Source: Bacillota bacterium | GTDB taxonomy: Bacteria; Bacillota; Clostridia; Lachnospirales; Lachnospiraceae | Direction: 5' to 3' | Assembly (NCBI GenBank): GCA_023399055.1 | Contig: JAEWQV010000002.1 | Location: 186,001-250,000, forward strand | DNA length: 64,000 bases | Shown here: piece after piece, positions 45,100 through 53,833 of the stretch | Layout of the letters: every line of letters begins with the position of its first letter | Numbering within the stretch: the stretch's first letter is position 1 | Notes under the pieces: model-generated | Told to the model about the DNA's origin: nothing | Seen by the model: only the letters and a program-made list of their open reading frames with translations | Databases searched by the model: none | Translations under genes and position numbers: made by a program

Positions 45100-46287
45100 A
45101 TGAAAAAATATAGAATAAAAGGTCTTAGATTACTGTTGTGGCTGCTCCCCGTGTTTATGATTGGGCTGCAACCTTCTAGTAAGGTAAGTGCAGAGACGGC
45201 TACCGCTGTTACAATCGGTGCAATTGATTATGAGGAGCTAACTTTACAGGTTTATAATAACAACAATACAATTATATATTATTCCACCGACGAAACCACC
45301 TGGACCGAGGTGGAGGGAAGTTACAGTACTGCCACCAAATCCTATGAAATGGATATATCCTGGGTTAGTATTACCAGTGATGTAACTCTCTATTTTAAAG
45401 GAGATGTAAATACAACAATTAAATCAACTACCTTGCCCATGCAGGACAAGTCCTTCAAGGTAACGTATAGCAAGGCGGATGAGGAGTTTACTTTTGTAGA
45501 AGCAGATGACTATGATTATTTTGAGTGGAGAAAAGCATCTGATTATAGTTGGAGTACCGTGAGTTTAAATGATACTTCAAGCTCTTATAAGCAATTCATA
45601 AGTTCCTTGGAAACCTTTAGATTGAAAGGAGCGAAAATAATAATTCGCCTTCCCCAGGTAAAGGGTTCTGGCTCTAATGCTGGCAGCAGACCAAGTAAGG
45701 AGATAACCATATCAATTACTGCCAGAGCAGAAGCACCAAAGGTAACTGTGAATTCTTCCAAATTGACTTTAAATACCACTGAAGCAATGGAATATTATGA
45801 TACAAGTACAGGCACTTGGGTTGAGTGCTCAAAGACCATGGCACTTGAGGAGATTGCTCCTTCTGTGTTATATAAGTATGGGGCTCATTCTGTTACATTA
45901 CTGATTCGAACAGCTGCTACAGCAAGTTCCTCCTATTCTAAAACTGCTTATGTAACCATTAATGGTCAGACAAAGGCACCTACGATTGGTGGAAATGTTG
46001 ATGACGTTAGCTATTATTTTTACAACTCAAAACTTGTTATGACTTTTAACAATGCAACAAAGACGAATCTTTTTGAATATACGGTTGTGAAACCAGGCAC
46101 TGAGTTTAATCCCTCCAGTGCAAAATGGACTACCGTCAACTCTACAAAACTTATTACTCTTTCGAGCACAGTTACGCCTAAGGGTAGTAAGGTTTACATT
46201 AGAAGAAAAGGGATAGAGGCCAGCTCTAGTAAAGGTACGGAACTTATCCTATCCTCAGCGGTTAGTAATTTTTCAGTTAGCTATTAA
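45100..46287 (+). CDS. Secreted paralogue of the preceding protein
   Basis: 395 aa from ATG 45100 with AAGGAG in front. It has a signal peptide (about 1-32, cleavage near KVSAET) and two to three of the beta-rich blocks of its neighbour, including YEMDISWVS, TLYFKGD and YFEWRKASDYSWSTV. It is about half the length of the upstream paralogue and lies 27 bp after it, so they form an operon that arose by tandem duplication. No anchoring motif is seen, so the protein is probably released or held by its partner. Confidence 0.75.
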   Translation: MKKYRIKGLRLLLWLLPVFMIGLQPSSKVSAETATAVTIGAIDYEELTLQVYNNNNTIIYYSTDETTWTEVEGSYSTATKSYEMDISWVSITSDVTLYFKGDVNTTIKSTTLPMQDKSFKVTYSKADEEFTFVEADDYDYFEWRKASDYSWSTVSLNDTSSSYKQFISSLETFRLKGAKIIIRLPQVKGSGSNAGSRPSKEITISITARAEAPKVTVNSSKLTLNTTEAMEYYDTSTGTWVECSKTMALEEIAPSVLYKYGAHSVTLLIRTAATASSSYSKTAYVTINGQTKAPTIGGNVDDVSYYFYNSKLVMTFNNATKTNLFEYTVVKPGTEFNPSSAKWTTVNSTKLITLSSTVTPKGSKVYIRRKGIEASSSKGTELILSSAVSNFSVSY

Positions 46288-46330
46288 TCACAAAAAAATG
46301 ATACTTCACTTTACATTGTTGTAAAGGAAC

Positions 46331-46366
46331 GGAAGCCTTAGGCTTAAAACCTAAGGCTTCCTTAGT
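46331..46366 (+). terminator. Terminator of the secreted-protein operon
   Basis: GGAAGCCTTAGG (46331-46342) and CCTAAGGCTTCC (46350-46361) form a perfect 12-bp stem. The T-run is poor (TTAGTTC). Confidence 0.75.
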
Positions 46367-46435
46367 TCATATCAGTGAAACAACAGGACGTTTCATCATG
46401 TAAAAGGAATAACGATATTCAAAGGAAATCTATCC

Positions 46436-46464
46436 TTGACAATTACGAGATTGTCTATTAATAT
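46436..46464 (+). promoter_or_regulatory. pheS T-box promoter
   Basis: TTGACA (46436-46441), a 17-bp spacer, TAATAT (46459-46464). Confidence 0.75.
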
Positions 46465-46471
46465 ATGAGCA

Positions 46472-46735
46472 AAAGATAAAAACATTGAAGGTGAATGTAG
46501 TAGCGTATATTTTCCCGCCAGAGAGAACGTGCCACCGGCTGAGAGCAGGTTCAGGGTCCAGATATATTGCGAAGTTCGGCACCGGAGTTGCCTTTAAGAT
46601 ATTCAGGTTGTGTACTTGTAATAAAAGAGAGGTCGGTTCAGTCCCGTTACGACTGCTAAAGGAGTCTTTTGATAGACTTGAATTTGGGTGGTACCACGAT
46701 GCTTTCGTCCCTGTTGGGATGGGGGCTTTTTTTAT
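46472..46735 (+). promoter_or_regulatory. T-box leader, tRNA-Phe responsive
   Basis: All parts of a T-box are visible: AGAGAG near 46520 (stem I), a UUC specifier candidate at 46575-46577 followed by GGCACCGGAGTT, the T-box core GGGTGGTACCACG (46686-46698) in which TGGT can pair with the ACCA end of tRNA-Phe, and a terminator GCTTTCGTCCC/GGGATGGGGGC with seven T (46701-46733). Uncharged tRNA-Phe should prevent termination and raise pheS and pheT expression. The ORF across 46485-46739 is an artefact. Confidence 0.93.
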
Positions 46736-46831
46736 GTAATCTGAATGATTCTATTACATAAAAAGCGCAAAAGTGTTAGAAGACGGGCACTTTAATCAAA
46801 AAATAATTGATTAAATATAGGAGGAATAAAA

Positions 46832-47872
46832 ATGTTAGAGAATTTAGAACGCATTAAAGCGCAGTTTACTGCAGAACTTCATGCAGCAAACTCAAAAGAG
46901 GAATTAGAGCGTATTCGAGTATCCTTTCTTGGTAAAAAGGGTCTTGTTACAGAGGAGTTAAAAAATCTTCGTAATTTGGATGCTGAAGCTAAGAAAGTAG
47001 CTGGTATGCAGGTAAACATTTTAAAGGATGAATGTGAACAGGCGATTGTAGAGTACCAGAAAACCATGGAAGAGAGGGAATACTTAAAGGAAATTGAAAA
47101 CACCGAGCGTTTCGATTATTCCATTCCTTCTGATAAGGCAGTTGGTACCTTGCATCCAATTACCATTGTTCAAAGACAGATAGAAGATATCTTTAAAACT
47201 ATGGGCTTTATTATAGAAGATGGGCTGGAAATTCAGACAGAGTTCAATAACTTTGAGGGTGTTAATATTCCTAAGAACCATCCCGCAAGAGATATGACAG
47301 ACACCTATTATTTAGAAAATGGTCAGTTACTTAAGACACATACTTCAGCTGCACAGAATACCATTATGCGCAAATATGGTGCTCCAAAATCAGGGGAACC
47401 TTTAAAAGTATTATTCCCTGGCAGATGCTTCCGTAATGAGAATATCGATGCCAGTCATGAAAATACCTTCTTCCAATTGGAGGGTATGATGATTGGAGAT
47501 GACATCTCAATTTCTAACTTAATTTATTTCATGAAGGTGTTACTTTCAGAAGTATTCCAAAGAGATGTTAAAGTTCGTCTTAGACCCGGTTTCTTCCCCT
47601 TTGTGGAACCTGGCTTTGAATTAGATATAAACTGTGCCATTTGTGGTGGTTCCGGTTGCCCTACCTGTAAGCATTCCGGTTGGTTAGAATTACTGCCTTG
47701 CGGTATGATTCATCCAAATGTACTTTCCCTTGGTGGAATAGATCCAGAGAAATACACAGGCTTTGCTTTCGGTCTTGGTCTTACCAGACTGGCAATGATG
47801 AAATATAACATCAAAGATATCCGTATGTTTAACAGCGGTAACATAAAACAATTAAAGCAGTTTACGAAGTAA
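46832..47872 (+). CDS. pheS: Phenylalanyl-tRNA synthetase alpha subunit
   Basis: 346 aa. N-terminal coiled coil (about 1-90), then the class II core: motif 1 region HPITIVQRQIEDIF, motif 2 FPGRCFRNENIDASHENTFFQLEG, and motif 3 GFAFGLGLTRLAMMKY. Zinc-like cysteines occur in INCAICGGSGCPTCKHSGW. It forms the alpha2-beta2 enzyme with PheT. RBS AGGAGG. Controlled by the T-box upstream. Confidence 0.97.
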   Translation: MLENLERIKAQFTAELHAANSKEELERIRVSFLGKKGLVTEELKNLRNLDAEAKKVAGMQVNILKDECEQAIVEYQKTMEEREYLKEIENTERFDYSIPSDKAVGTLHPITIVQRQIEDIFKTMGFIIEDGLEIQTEFNNFEGVNIPKNHPARDMTDTYYLENGQLLKTHTSAAQNTIMRKYGAPKSGEPLKVLFPGRCFRNENIDASHENTFFQLEGMMIGDDISISNLIYFMKVLLSEVFQRDVKVRLRPGFFPFVEPGFELDINCAICGGSGCPTCKHSGWLELLPCGMIHPNVLSLGGIDPEKYTGFAFGLGLTRLAMMKYNIKDIRMFNSGNIKQLKQFTK

Positions 47873-47960
47873 AGAGGTAATATAACTACACATATTCCAC
47901 GTGAAATGCTATGTAATATTTAAAAGAGACTGCCGCTTTGGCAGATTGGAGGAAGAACGA

Positions 47961-50345
47961 ATGTATATATCAATGAATTGGATTTCTGAATTTACAGATC
48001 TTTCTGGAATTAACTTAAAGGAGTTAATCGGTAGATTTACGTTATCTACCGCAGAGGTAGAAGAAATTCATGAATATGGTAAGAATATAAAAGATGTTGT
48101 AGTAGGCAAGATTATTGAGATAAATGATCATCCAAACTCAAAGAAACTACATTTATTAAAGGTGGATATCGGCACAGAGATAGTAGGCTGTGTATGCGGT
48201 GCTCCCAATGTATTTGTTGGAGCAATTGTTCCCTTTGCTAAGCTTGGCGGACAGGTTGGAGATCTTGAAATCAAGGAAGCAACCATCGCTGGCGAAATCA
48301 GCCATGGTATGTGCTGTTCCGAGAAGGAATTAGGCATCACTGAAGATCATTCCGGACTTATGATTTTAGATGATACTTATCCGTTAGGAACCGATATCAA
48401 ATCCTTTATGCAGTTAGAGGATACGGTATTCGAGGTGGATAACAAATCCTTAACCAATCGCCCTGACCTATGGGGACATTATGGTATTGCCAGAGAAATC
48501 GCAGTGTTAACAAAACGTCCATTAAAGCCACTGGAGGTTGTTAATACAAGTGTTTATAAGGATTTAGCTAAAATTGATGTCAAAGTAGAAGATACCGAAA
48601 AATGCTTCCGTTATAGCTGTATCACAATCTCTAATATTAAAGAGAAAAAAGCTCCGATTAATATGAGAATTCGTTTAAAATACTGCGGTATGAGACCGAT
48701 TAACTTATTAGCGGATTTAACCAACTATCTTATGATGGAGCTCGGTCAACCGATGCATGCCTTTGATAATGCAAAGGTGTCACAGATTCGTGTGAAAACC
48801 TATCCGGAAACAGTTAATTTCTTAACACTGGATGGAGTCGAGAGGAAGGTTGATGGCGAAACCTTATTAATTTGTGATGAGAAAGAACCAGTTGCCATCG
48901 CTGGCATTATGGGTGGTGAATTATCAGAAATTACAGATGAAACCAGCAGTGTACTTTTAGAATCTGCGAACTTTGATGCGGTATCCGTTCGTAAATCTGC
49001 TACACGTCTGGGACTTCGTACGGATGCAAGTTCAAGATATGAAAAAACCATTGATCCCGAGCTTACAATCCCTGCAATTGAACGCTTTATAAAGCTCTTA
49101 AAAGATATCGATCCAGGTGTAGAGGTGACTTCCTCCCTTACAGATTGCTATGTAAAGCATTACAAAACCATTAATATAGATTTTGATAAGGCTTATGTTG
49201 ATAAATACACAGGAATTGATATTTCTTCTAACCAGATAGAAGAAACCCTTACAGCCCTTGGCTTTGGTGTAACACGTAAAGAAGATGAGTTCTCTCTAGT
49301 GGTTCCTACCTGGAGAGCTACTAAGGATGTTACAATTAAGGCAGATATTATTGAAGAAATAACCCGTATCTATGGATATGATAACTTTGAAATTCAGTCC
49401 ACCAAGAGCTTTTTAACACCGGTTCGTCATAGTGTAGAACGAAGCAATGAATATCGCATGAAAGAGCTGTTAGCGGAACGTTATGCCATGAATGAGGTAC
49501 ACAGTTACCTTTGGTACGAGAGTAAGTTAAATAAGGAGTTAGGTATTACTACGGAACCTAATATTCGTATAATAAACTCTATTACAGCAGAAAATGATAC
49601 TATCCGTGCGACCATTATCCCAAGTCTTCTAGGTTTTGTACTAAAGAATGCGGATACAACTCCAGAAATGGGAATGTTTGAAATCGGACGTGTGGCAGAC
49701 GGACTGAAAGAAGATGGATTATGTGATGAACGTAAGAGACTTGGTATCGTGATAGCTAGCAAAAAGCTTAGCGAAAAAGAGCTATATTTTAAGTGTAAGG
49801 AGATTGTTAATCAGTTACTTCTTGCTGTGAAAAACATTGCGCCAAACTATAAGCTGAAAGAAGAATTAGCTAAAAATAATTACGTTCACCCAGTAAACAG
49901 TGCTGCAATTTTCCTTAAGGACGAAGAGATTGGCTACTTCTCCGTGATTAATCCTAGGGTAAAGAATAAAATTGATAAGAAGTTAAATGTTGCTTTTGCA
50001 GAGATTGATATTGAGAAAATGGAAACGGTGGCAGCAGAAAGCCTACGTTATTCCGAGGTTTCAAAGTATCCTGGTGTAACAATTGACTTAAGTCTTTTGA
50101 TGGATAAGGCACAGAAATATGAAAAGATACAAGTTGCTGTGAATGAGCTGGATTGTGAATATCTGAAAAGTTATCACTTAATAGATATATTTGAAGATGA
50201 GAAATTACTTCCAGGTAAGAAGAGTGTTACAGTACGTTTTGAATTTATCTCAAGGGAGAGAACACTTGAAGGTCAGGAAATTCAAAAAATGGTAGATGAC
50301 TTACTTGAAATTCTAAACGTATTAGATATAGAGATAAGAAAGTAA
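47961..50345 (+). CDS. pheT: Phenylalanyl-tRNA synthetase beta subunit
   Basis: 794 aa from ATG 47961 (MYISMNWISEF), preceded by GGAGGAAG; the frame from 47901 adds 20 residues with no RBS. Domains: EMAP/OB tRNA-binding (about 40-150, KIIEINDHPNSKKLHLLKVD), B3/4 editing (about 205-390), B5 (about 400-475) and the C-terminal anticodon-binding FDX-ACB domain (about 700-794, KYPGVTIDLSLLMD). It lies 88 bp after pheS in the same transcript. Confidence 0.96.
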   Translation: MYISMNWISEFTDLSGINLKELIGRFTLSTAEVEEIHEYGKNIKDVVVGKIIEINDHPNSKKLHLLKVDIGTEIVGCVCGAPNVFVGAIVPFAKLGGQVGDLEIKEATIAGEISHGMCCSEKELGITEDHSGLMILDDTYPLGTDIKSFMQLEDTVFEVDNKSLTNRPDLWGHYGIAREIAVLTKRPLKPLEVVNTSVYKDLAKIDVKVEDTEKCFRYSCITISNIKEKKAPINMRIRLKYCGMRPINLLADLTNYLMMELGQPMHAFDNAKVSQIRVKTYPETVNFLTLDGVERKVDGETLLICDEKEPVAIAGIMGGELSEITDETSSVLLESANFDAVSVRKSATRLGLRTDASSRYEKTIDPELTIPAIERFIKLLKDIDPGVEVTSSLTDCYVKHYKTINIDFDKAYVDKYTGIDISSNQIEETLTALGFGVTRKEDEFSLVVPTWRATKDVTIKADIIEEITRIYGYDNFEIQSTKSFLTPVRHSVERSNEYRMKELLAERYAMNEVHSYLWYESKLNKELGITTEPNIRIINSITAENDTIRATIIPSLLGFVLKNADTTPEMGMFEIGRVADGLKEDGLCDERKRLGIVIASKKLSEKELYFKCKEIVNQLLLAVKNIAPNYKLKEELAKNNYVHPVNSAAIFLKDEEIGYFSVINPRVKNKIDKKLNVAFAEIDIEKMETVAAESLRYSEVSKYPGVTIDLSLLMDKAQKYEKIQVAVNELDCEYLKSYHLIDIFEDEKLLPGKKSVTVRFEFISRERTLEGQEIQKMVDDLLEILNVLDIEIRK

Positions 50346-50421
50346 TTGTAGAATTAATGCTAGTATTTTATTTCAAAAATTAGTAATTGTACAACACTGA
50401 TTTTGACATAACAAAACCTGT

Positions 50422-50520
50422 CCCTGTATAAGTCTTATAGACGAGATGATTTATACAGGGAGCAGTGAATTATTGAATAAAATAATTCACATGGTAAATT
50501 TGTGCTTGACCCAAATTTAC
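50422..50520 (+). other. Three consecutive hairpins after pheT
   Basis: CCCTGTATAA/TTATACAGGG (50422-50460), TGAATTATT/AATAATTCA (50466-50489) and GTAAATTTG/CAAATTTAC (50494-50520), all perfect. None has a proper T-run, so these may be a leader of the GNAT gene rather than a terminator. Confidence 0.65.
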
Positions 50521-50546
50521 TACCTGGTGGCGATATGGAGATGAAT

Positions 50547-51104
50547 ATGAGTTTACAGCATAAGGGGACTATGACGATCGAGACCCTCCGTCTGATGCTT
50601 CGAAAATTCAGAGCAGAGGATGCAAATGATATGTTTCATAACTGGGCTGGAGATCCAGAAGTATGTAAATACTTGTCCTGGGGACCTCATAAGGATGTTG
50701 AGACTTCATTAAGAAGGATAAATAACTGGGAGAATAATTACCAGTTTAATAATTTTTATAATTGGGCAATTGTGTTAAAGGGGAAACATATGGCTATTGG
50801 TTCCATTAGCGTGGAAATCTCCAGTGAAAGCACAAAGACCTGTGAAATTGGTTATTGTTTGAGTGCACCTTTTTGGAATAGGGGCATTATGACTGAAGCA
50901 TTGCGAGCAGTAATGCATTATTTGTTCTATGAAGTTGGATATGAGACAATTCGAGCAAAGTATGATACAATGAATGTGGGTTCCGGTAAGGTTATGGAAA
51001 AGGCCGGAATGCAGTTTGTAAAAATGGAATATCGCGTTGGAATTCGAAGGGATGGCAGCAGTTATGACTGTGCTGTATATTCGAAGCAGCGGGAGGATGC
51101 GTAA
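50547..51104 (+). CDS. GNAT N-acetyltransferase, RimJ/RimL type
   Basis: 185 aa from ATG 50547, which has GGAG six bases upstream; 50535 and 50541 are alternatives. Pfam-Acetyltransf_3-like pattern: TIETLRLMLRKFRAEDANDMFHNW, the acetyl-CoA-binding strand and loop EIGYCLSAPFWNRGIMTEALRAV, and YDTMNVGSGKVMEKAGM. It probably acetylates a small molecule or a protein N-terminus; the substrate is unknown. The three hairpins upstream may affect its expression. Confidence 0.85.
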   Translation: MSLQHKGTMTIETLRLMLRKFRAEDANDMFHNWAGDPEVCKYLSWGPHKDVETSLRRINNWENNYQFNNFYNWAIVLKGKHMAIGSISVEISSESTKTCEIGYCLSAPFWNRGIMTEALRAVMHYLFYEVGYETIRAKYDTMNVGSGKVMEKAGMQFVKMEYRVGIRRDGSSYDCAVYSKQREDA

Positions 51105-51215
51105 AGTAAGCATTTTTATTTAGTACACAGAAAAGTTAAATTCACAGATGATATTTCTTTTCATGAGTAGGTATGAAATTTAGATGCTTGCAAAACTTTA
51201 TGAGGAGGAATATGT

Positions 51216-51662
51216 ATGTTAAAGGAATTTAAAAAGTTTGCTCTAAGAGGCAATATGATTGATCTTGCAGTCGGTATCATTATTGGTGGAGCGTTTACCG
51301 GAATCGTAAATTCTTTGGTAAATGACCTTGTAATGCCACTTTTAAGTATATTTACACGGGATGTGGATGATTTGGCTAATCTATACATTCCCCTTGACGG
51401 AAAGCATTACGATAGTTTAGCAGCCGCAAAGTTAGCAGAAGCTCCAACCTTAAATTATGGAGCATTTTTATCCGGTGTCTTAAACTTTTTAATTATGGCA
51501 TTTGTTGTATTTCTGTTGGTACGCTGGCTTAATAAACTTAAAAAACCAGAACCAGTTGCAGCACCAACCACAAAATCCTGTCCTTATTGTTATTCAGATA
51601 TTAATTTGAATGCAACGAAGTGTCCGCATTGTACTTCAGAGGTTGGGGATAAATTAGAGTAA
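51216..51662 (+). CDS. mscL: Large-conductance mechanosensitive channel with zinc-ribbon tail
   Basis: 148 aa. The MscL core has helix 1 (FKKFALRGNMIDLAVGIIIGGAF), a periplasmic loop and helix 2 (FLSGVLNFLIMAFVVFLLV), then RWLNKLKK. The normal cytoplasmic end is extended by a four-cysteine zinc ribbon, CPYC-x10-CPHC (about residues 122-138). The channel opens under membrane tension to release solutes. The ribbon is an uncommon addition and could bind metal or a partner. RBS GAGGAGG. Confidence 0.92.
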   Translation: MLKEFKKFALRGNMIDLAVGIIIGGAFTGIVNSLVNDLVMPLLSIFTRDVDDLANLYIPLDGKHYDSLAAAKLAEAPTLNYGAFLSGVLNFLIMAFVVFLLVRWLNKLKKPEPVAAPTTKSCPYCYSDINLNATKCPHCTSEVGDKLE

Positions 51663-51673
51663 TTCAGTATAAG

Positions 51674-51784
51674 GTGTGGATATATCTATTCATTTGTTAC
51701 CCAACCGTGGATTGTTTTTATTAAAACAAGCAAAAAATGGTTGTCGGTATATGTCTTTGAATAGATATACTCGCACTTTTCTTT
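51674..51784 (+). terminator. Long branched terminator after mscL
   Basis: GATATATCTATTCA pairs with TGAATAGATATA and, inside it, CAACC with GGTTG, then CGCAC and a T-rich tail (TTTTCTTT). The outer arms run 51678-51692 and 51758-51770. Confidence 0.6.
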
Positions 51785-51920
51785 ATAGTTTGTAACAGAT
51801 TGTAAAGGATACAATAAACTATTTTATAGATGTTTTATTAACTTATAGGGTAAGTTTGATAAAGTAAAATATTCTCCTGGGAATATATTTATTCACCATT
51901 GGATAAATATAGATTTTTGC

Positions 51921-51949
51921 TTGTACTATAAACCTTAGCTTGTTATAAT
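51921..51949 (+). promoter_or_regulatory. Promoter of the yqeG-aroK operon
   Basis: TTGTAC (51921-51926), a 17-bp spacer, TATAAT (51944-51949), about 110 bp before the first gene. The rest of 51785-52061 has no other clear element. Confidence 0.7.
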
Positions 51950-52061
51950 TACTAATAATTAGACTGGATTAAGTTCGAGGAATGAGCACAGAATAATCAA
52001 GATAGAAAATGGATGAACATGCATCCGATTGATCTAAAATAAATTTAAGAGGAGACGTCCT

Positions 52062-52580
52062 ATGTTTCGCAGATTTTATCCAAAACGGATAGCTGATTCT
52101 TCTTACGATATTGATTATGAGAAACTATATAAAGAAGGCTACAGAGGAATTTTATTTGATATCGACAATACATTGGTGGCGCATGGTGCAGATGCGACGC
52201 CAAGAGCCATAGAGTTATTTGCAAGGTTAAGGAAGATTGGATTTCAGACTTGTTTAATATCCAACAACAGTGATGAAAGGGTTCGGCGATTTAATAAAGA
52301 AATAAAGACAAATTATATTCATAAGGCGAATAAGCCCTTTATTAAAAATTATATTAGAGCAACAAAAATAATGGACACTAGAATTGACCAAACTATTTTT
52401 GTTGGTGACCAGTTGTTTACGGATGTCTATGGCGCAAACCGTATTGGCATGATGACCTATCTAGTTAAACCTATTCATCCTAAGGAAGAAATTCAGATTG
52501 TTTTTAAACGTAAATTGGAGCGCATAGTCTTATACTTCTATCGAAAGGATCTTGCAAAGGGAAAGATAAAGCAAGACTAG
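52062..52580 (+). CDS. yqeG: YqeG-family HAD phosphatase
   Basis: 172 aa. HAD IIIA signature GILFDIDNTLVAHG (Asp nucleophile), SNNSDERV and FVGDQLFTDVYGANRIG. The family is conserved in Firmicutes next to ribosome or shikimate genes; the substrate is unknown. RBS AGAGGAG. It is six bases upstream of aroK, so the two are translated together. Confidence 0.9.
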   Translation: MFRRFYPKRIADSSYDIDYEKLYKEGYRGILFDIDNTLVAHGADATPRAIELFARLRKIGFQTCLISNNSDERVRRFNKEIKTNYIHKANKPFIKNYIRATKIMDTRIDQTIFVGDQLFTDVYGANRIGMMTYLVKPIHPKEEIQIVFKRKLERIVLYFYRKDLAKGKIKQD

Positions 52581-52586
52581 TAACTT

Positions 52587-53114
52587 ATGGTATCTAAAAA
52601 GCACAATATTATATTAATTGGATTTATGGGGTCAGGTAAGACAAGCGTTGGCAAGTGCCTGGCAGATTTGCTTACTTATCAGTTCAGGGATACAGATCAA
52701 CTCATTGAGCGTAGATTATCCGATACAATATCTCATATCTTTGCTGTTCAAGGAGAAGAATTTTTTCGCACGCAGGAAACAGACCTTCTCAAGGAACTAG
52801 TATTAGAGCTTAACAACACTGTCTTATCAACTGGTGGAGGGCTACCGATGAAAGAACAGAACTCCAAGTTGTTAAAGGAACTTGGCTACGTGGTTTTTTT
52901 GAAATCTTCAAAGGAGACAACCCTAGCTCGATTAAAGGGAGATACCACTAGACCCTTATTACAGGGTGAGGATGTAGATAAAAAGGTGGATCGTATGCTG
53001 GAGATTCGAACACCGATCTATGAAAAGACAGCCCATAAAACCATTATGACAGATAGAAGATCTATCCAAGAAGTTGCTCATTTAATTATGGAGAATTATT
53101 TAAAACAGATTTAG
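52587..53114 (+). CDS. aroK: Shikimate kinase
   Basis: 175 aa. Walker A GFMGSGKTSVGK, shikimate-binding DTDQLIERRL and STGGGLPM, and the lid region with TTRPLL. It phosphorylates shikimate in chorismate synthesis. No separate RBS is obvious; translation is likely coupled to yqeG, which ends 6 bp before. aroQ follows 115 bp on. Confidence 0.95.
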   Translation: MVSKKHNIILIGFMGSGKTSVGKCLADLLTYQFRDTDQLIERRLSDTISHIFAVQGEEFFRTQETDLLKELVLELNNTVLSTGGGLPMKEQNSKLLKELGYVVFLKSSKETTLARLKGDTTRPLLQGEDVDKKVDRMLEIRTPIYEKTAHKTIMTDRRSIQEVAHLIMENYLKQI

Positions 53115-53229
53115 ATTAAGAAATACTTTTGCTAACAATAATCTAGATAAATATGTATCTAGATCAAGTAAGGTTGATGAAACAATCTTTCAACTTTTGT
53201 GAAAACATGTATGAGAAGGAGGAGTAGGT

Positions 53230-53676
53230 ATGAAGATCTTAGTATTGAATGGTCCAAATCTTAATTTTCTTGGGATTCGTGAAAAAGGTATCTACGGTAC
53301 ACAGGATTACAACTATTTGCTTGAATTATTGGAAAAGAAAGCAGTGCAGAGCGAAATTATAATTGAAACTTTTCAAAGCAATAGTGAAGGCGAAATAATC
53401 GATCGAATTCAAAAAGCATACCATGATGAGATTGATGGTATTGTAATCAATCCAGGTGCATACACTCATTACAGCTATGCTATAAGAGATGCATTAGCCT
53501 CAATTGCTGCACCTAAGATTGAAGTACATATATCTAACATCCACCAGAGAGAAGAATTTCGTCATACTTCGGTGACTGCAGCAGTATGCACAGGACAGAT
53601 TGCAGGGCTTGGATTACAAGGTTATTTATTGGCAGTAGATGCAATTATAGATATGCAGTCATTGAGAAGTGAATAA
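53230..53676 (+). CDS. aroQ: Type II 3-dehydroquinate dehydratase
   Basis: 148 aa, normal for the dodecameric type II enzyme. Motifs: VLNGPNLNFLGIREKGIYGTQ with the catalytic Arg/Tyr loop, FQSNSEGEIIDRIQ, INPGAYTHYS, and EVHISNIHQREEFRH with the catalytic His. It forms 3-dehydroshikimate two steps before AroK. RBS AAGGAGGAG. Confidence 0.96.
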   Translation: MKILVLNGPNLNFLGIREKGIYGTQDYNYLLELLEKKAVQSEIIIETFQSNSEGEIIDRIQKAYHDEIDGIVINPGAYTHYSYAIRDALASIAAPKIEVHISNIHQREEFRHTSVTAAVCTGQIAGLGLQGYLLAVDAIIDMQSLRSE

Positions 53677-53833
53677 GTAGAGTAATATTATTTAGAGAAT
53701 ATTTTAAACATAGTTAATAAGTAATTTAGATAGTAAGTAAGAGATATAATTAAGATTCATAATAATAGCGAGTTAGTAAAGATAAGTTAATAGAGAGATA
53801 ATAAAATAATTAAAACAGAAGGACAGGTAGAAT

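Noticed and set aside
46485..46739. 84-aa ORF upstream of pheS
   Set aside because: It lies wholly within the T-box leader; the sequence is explained by RNA structure and it has no RBS.
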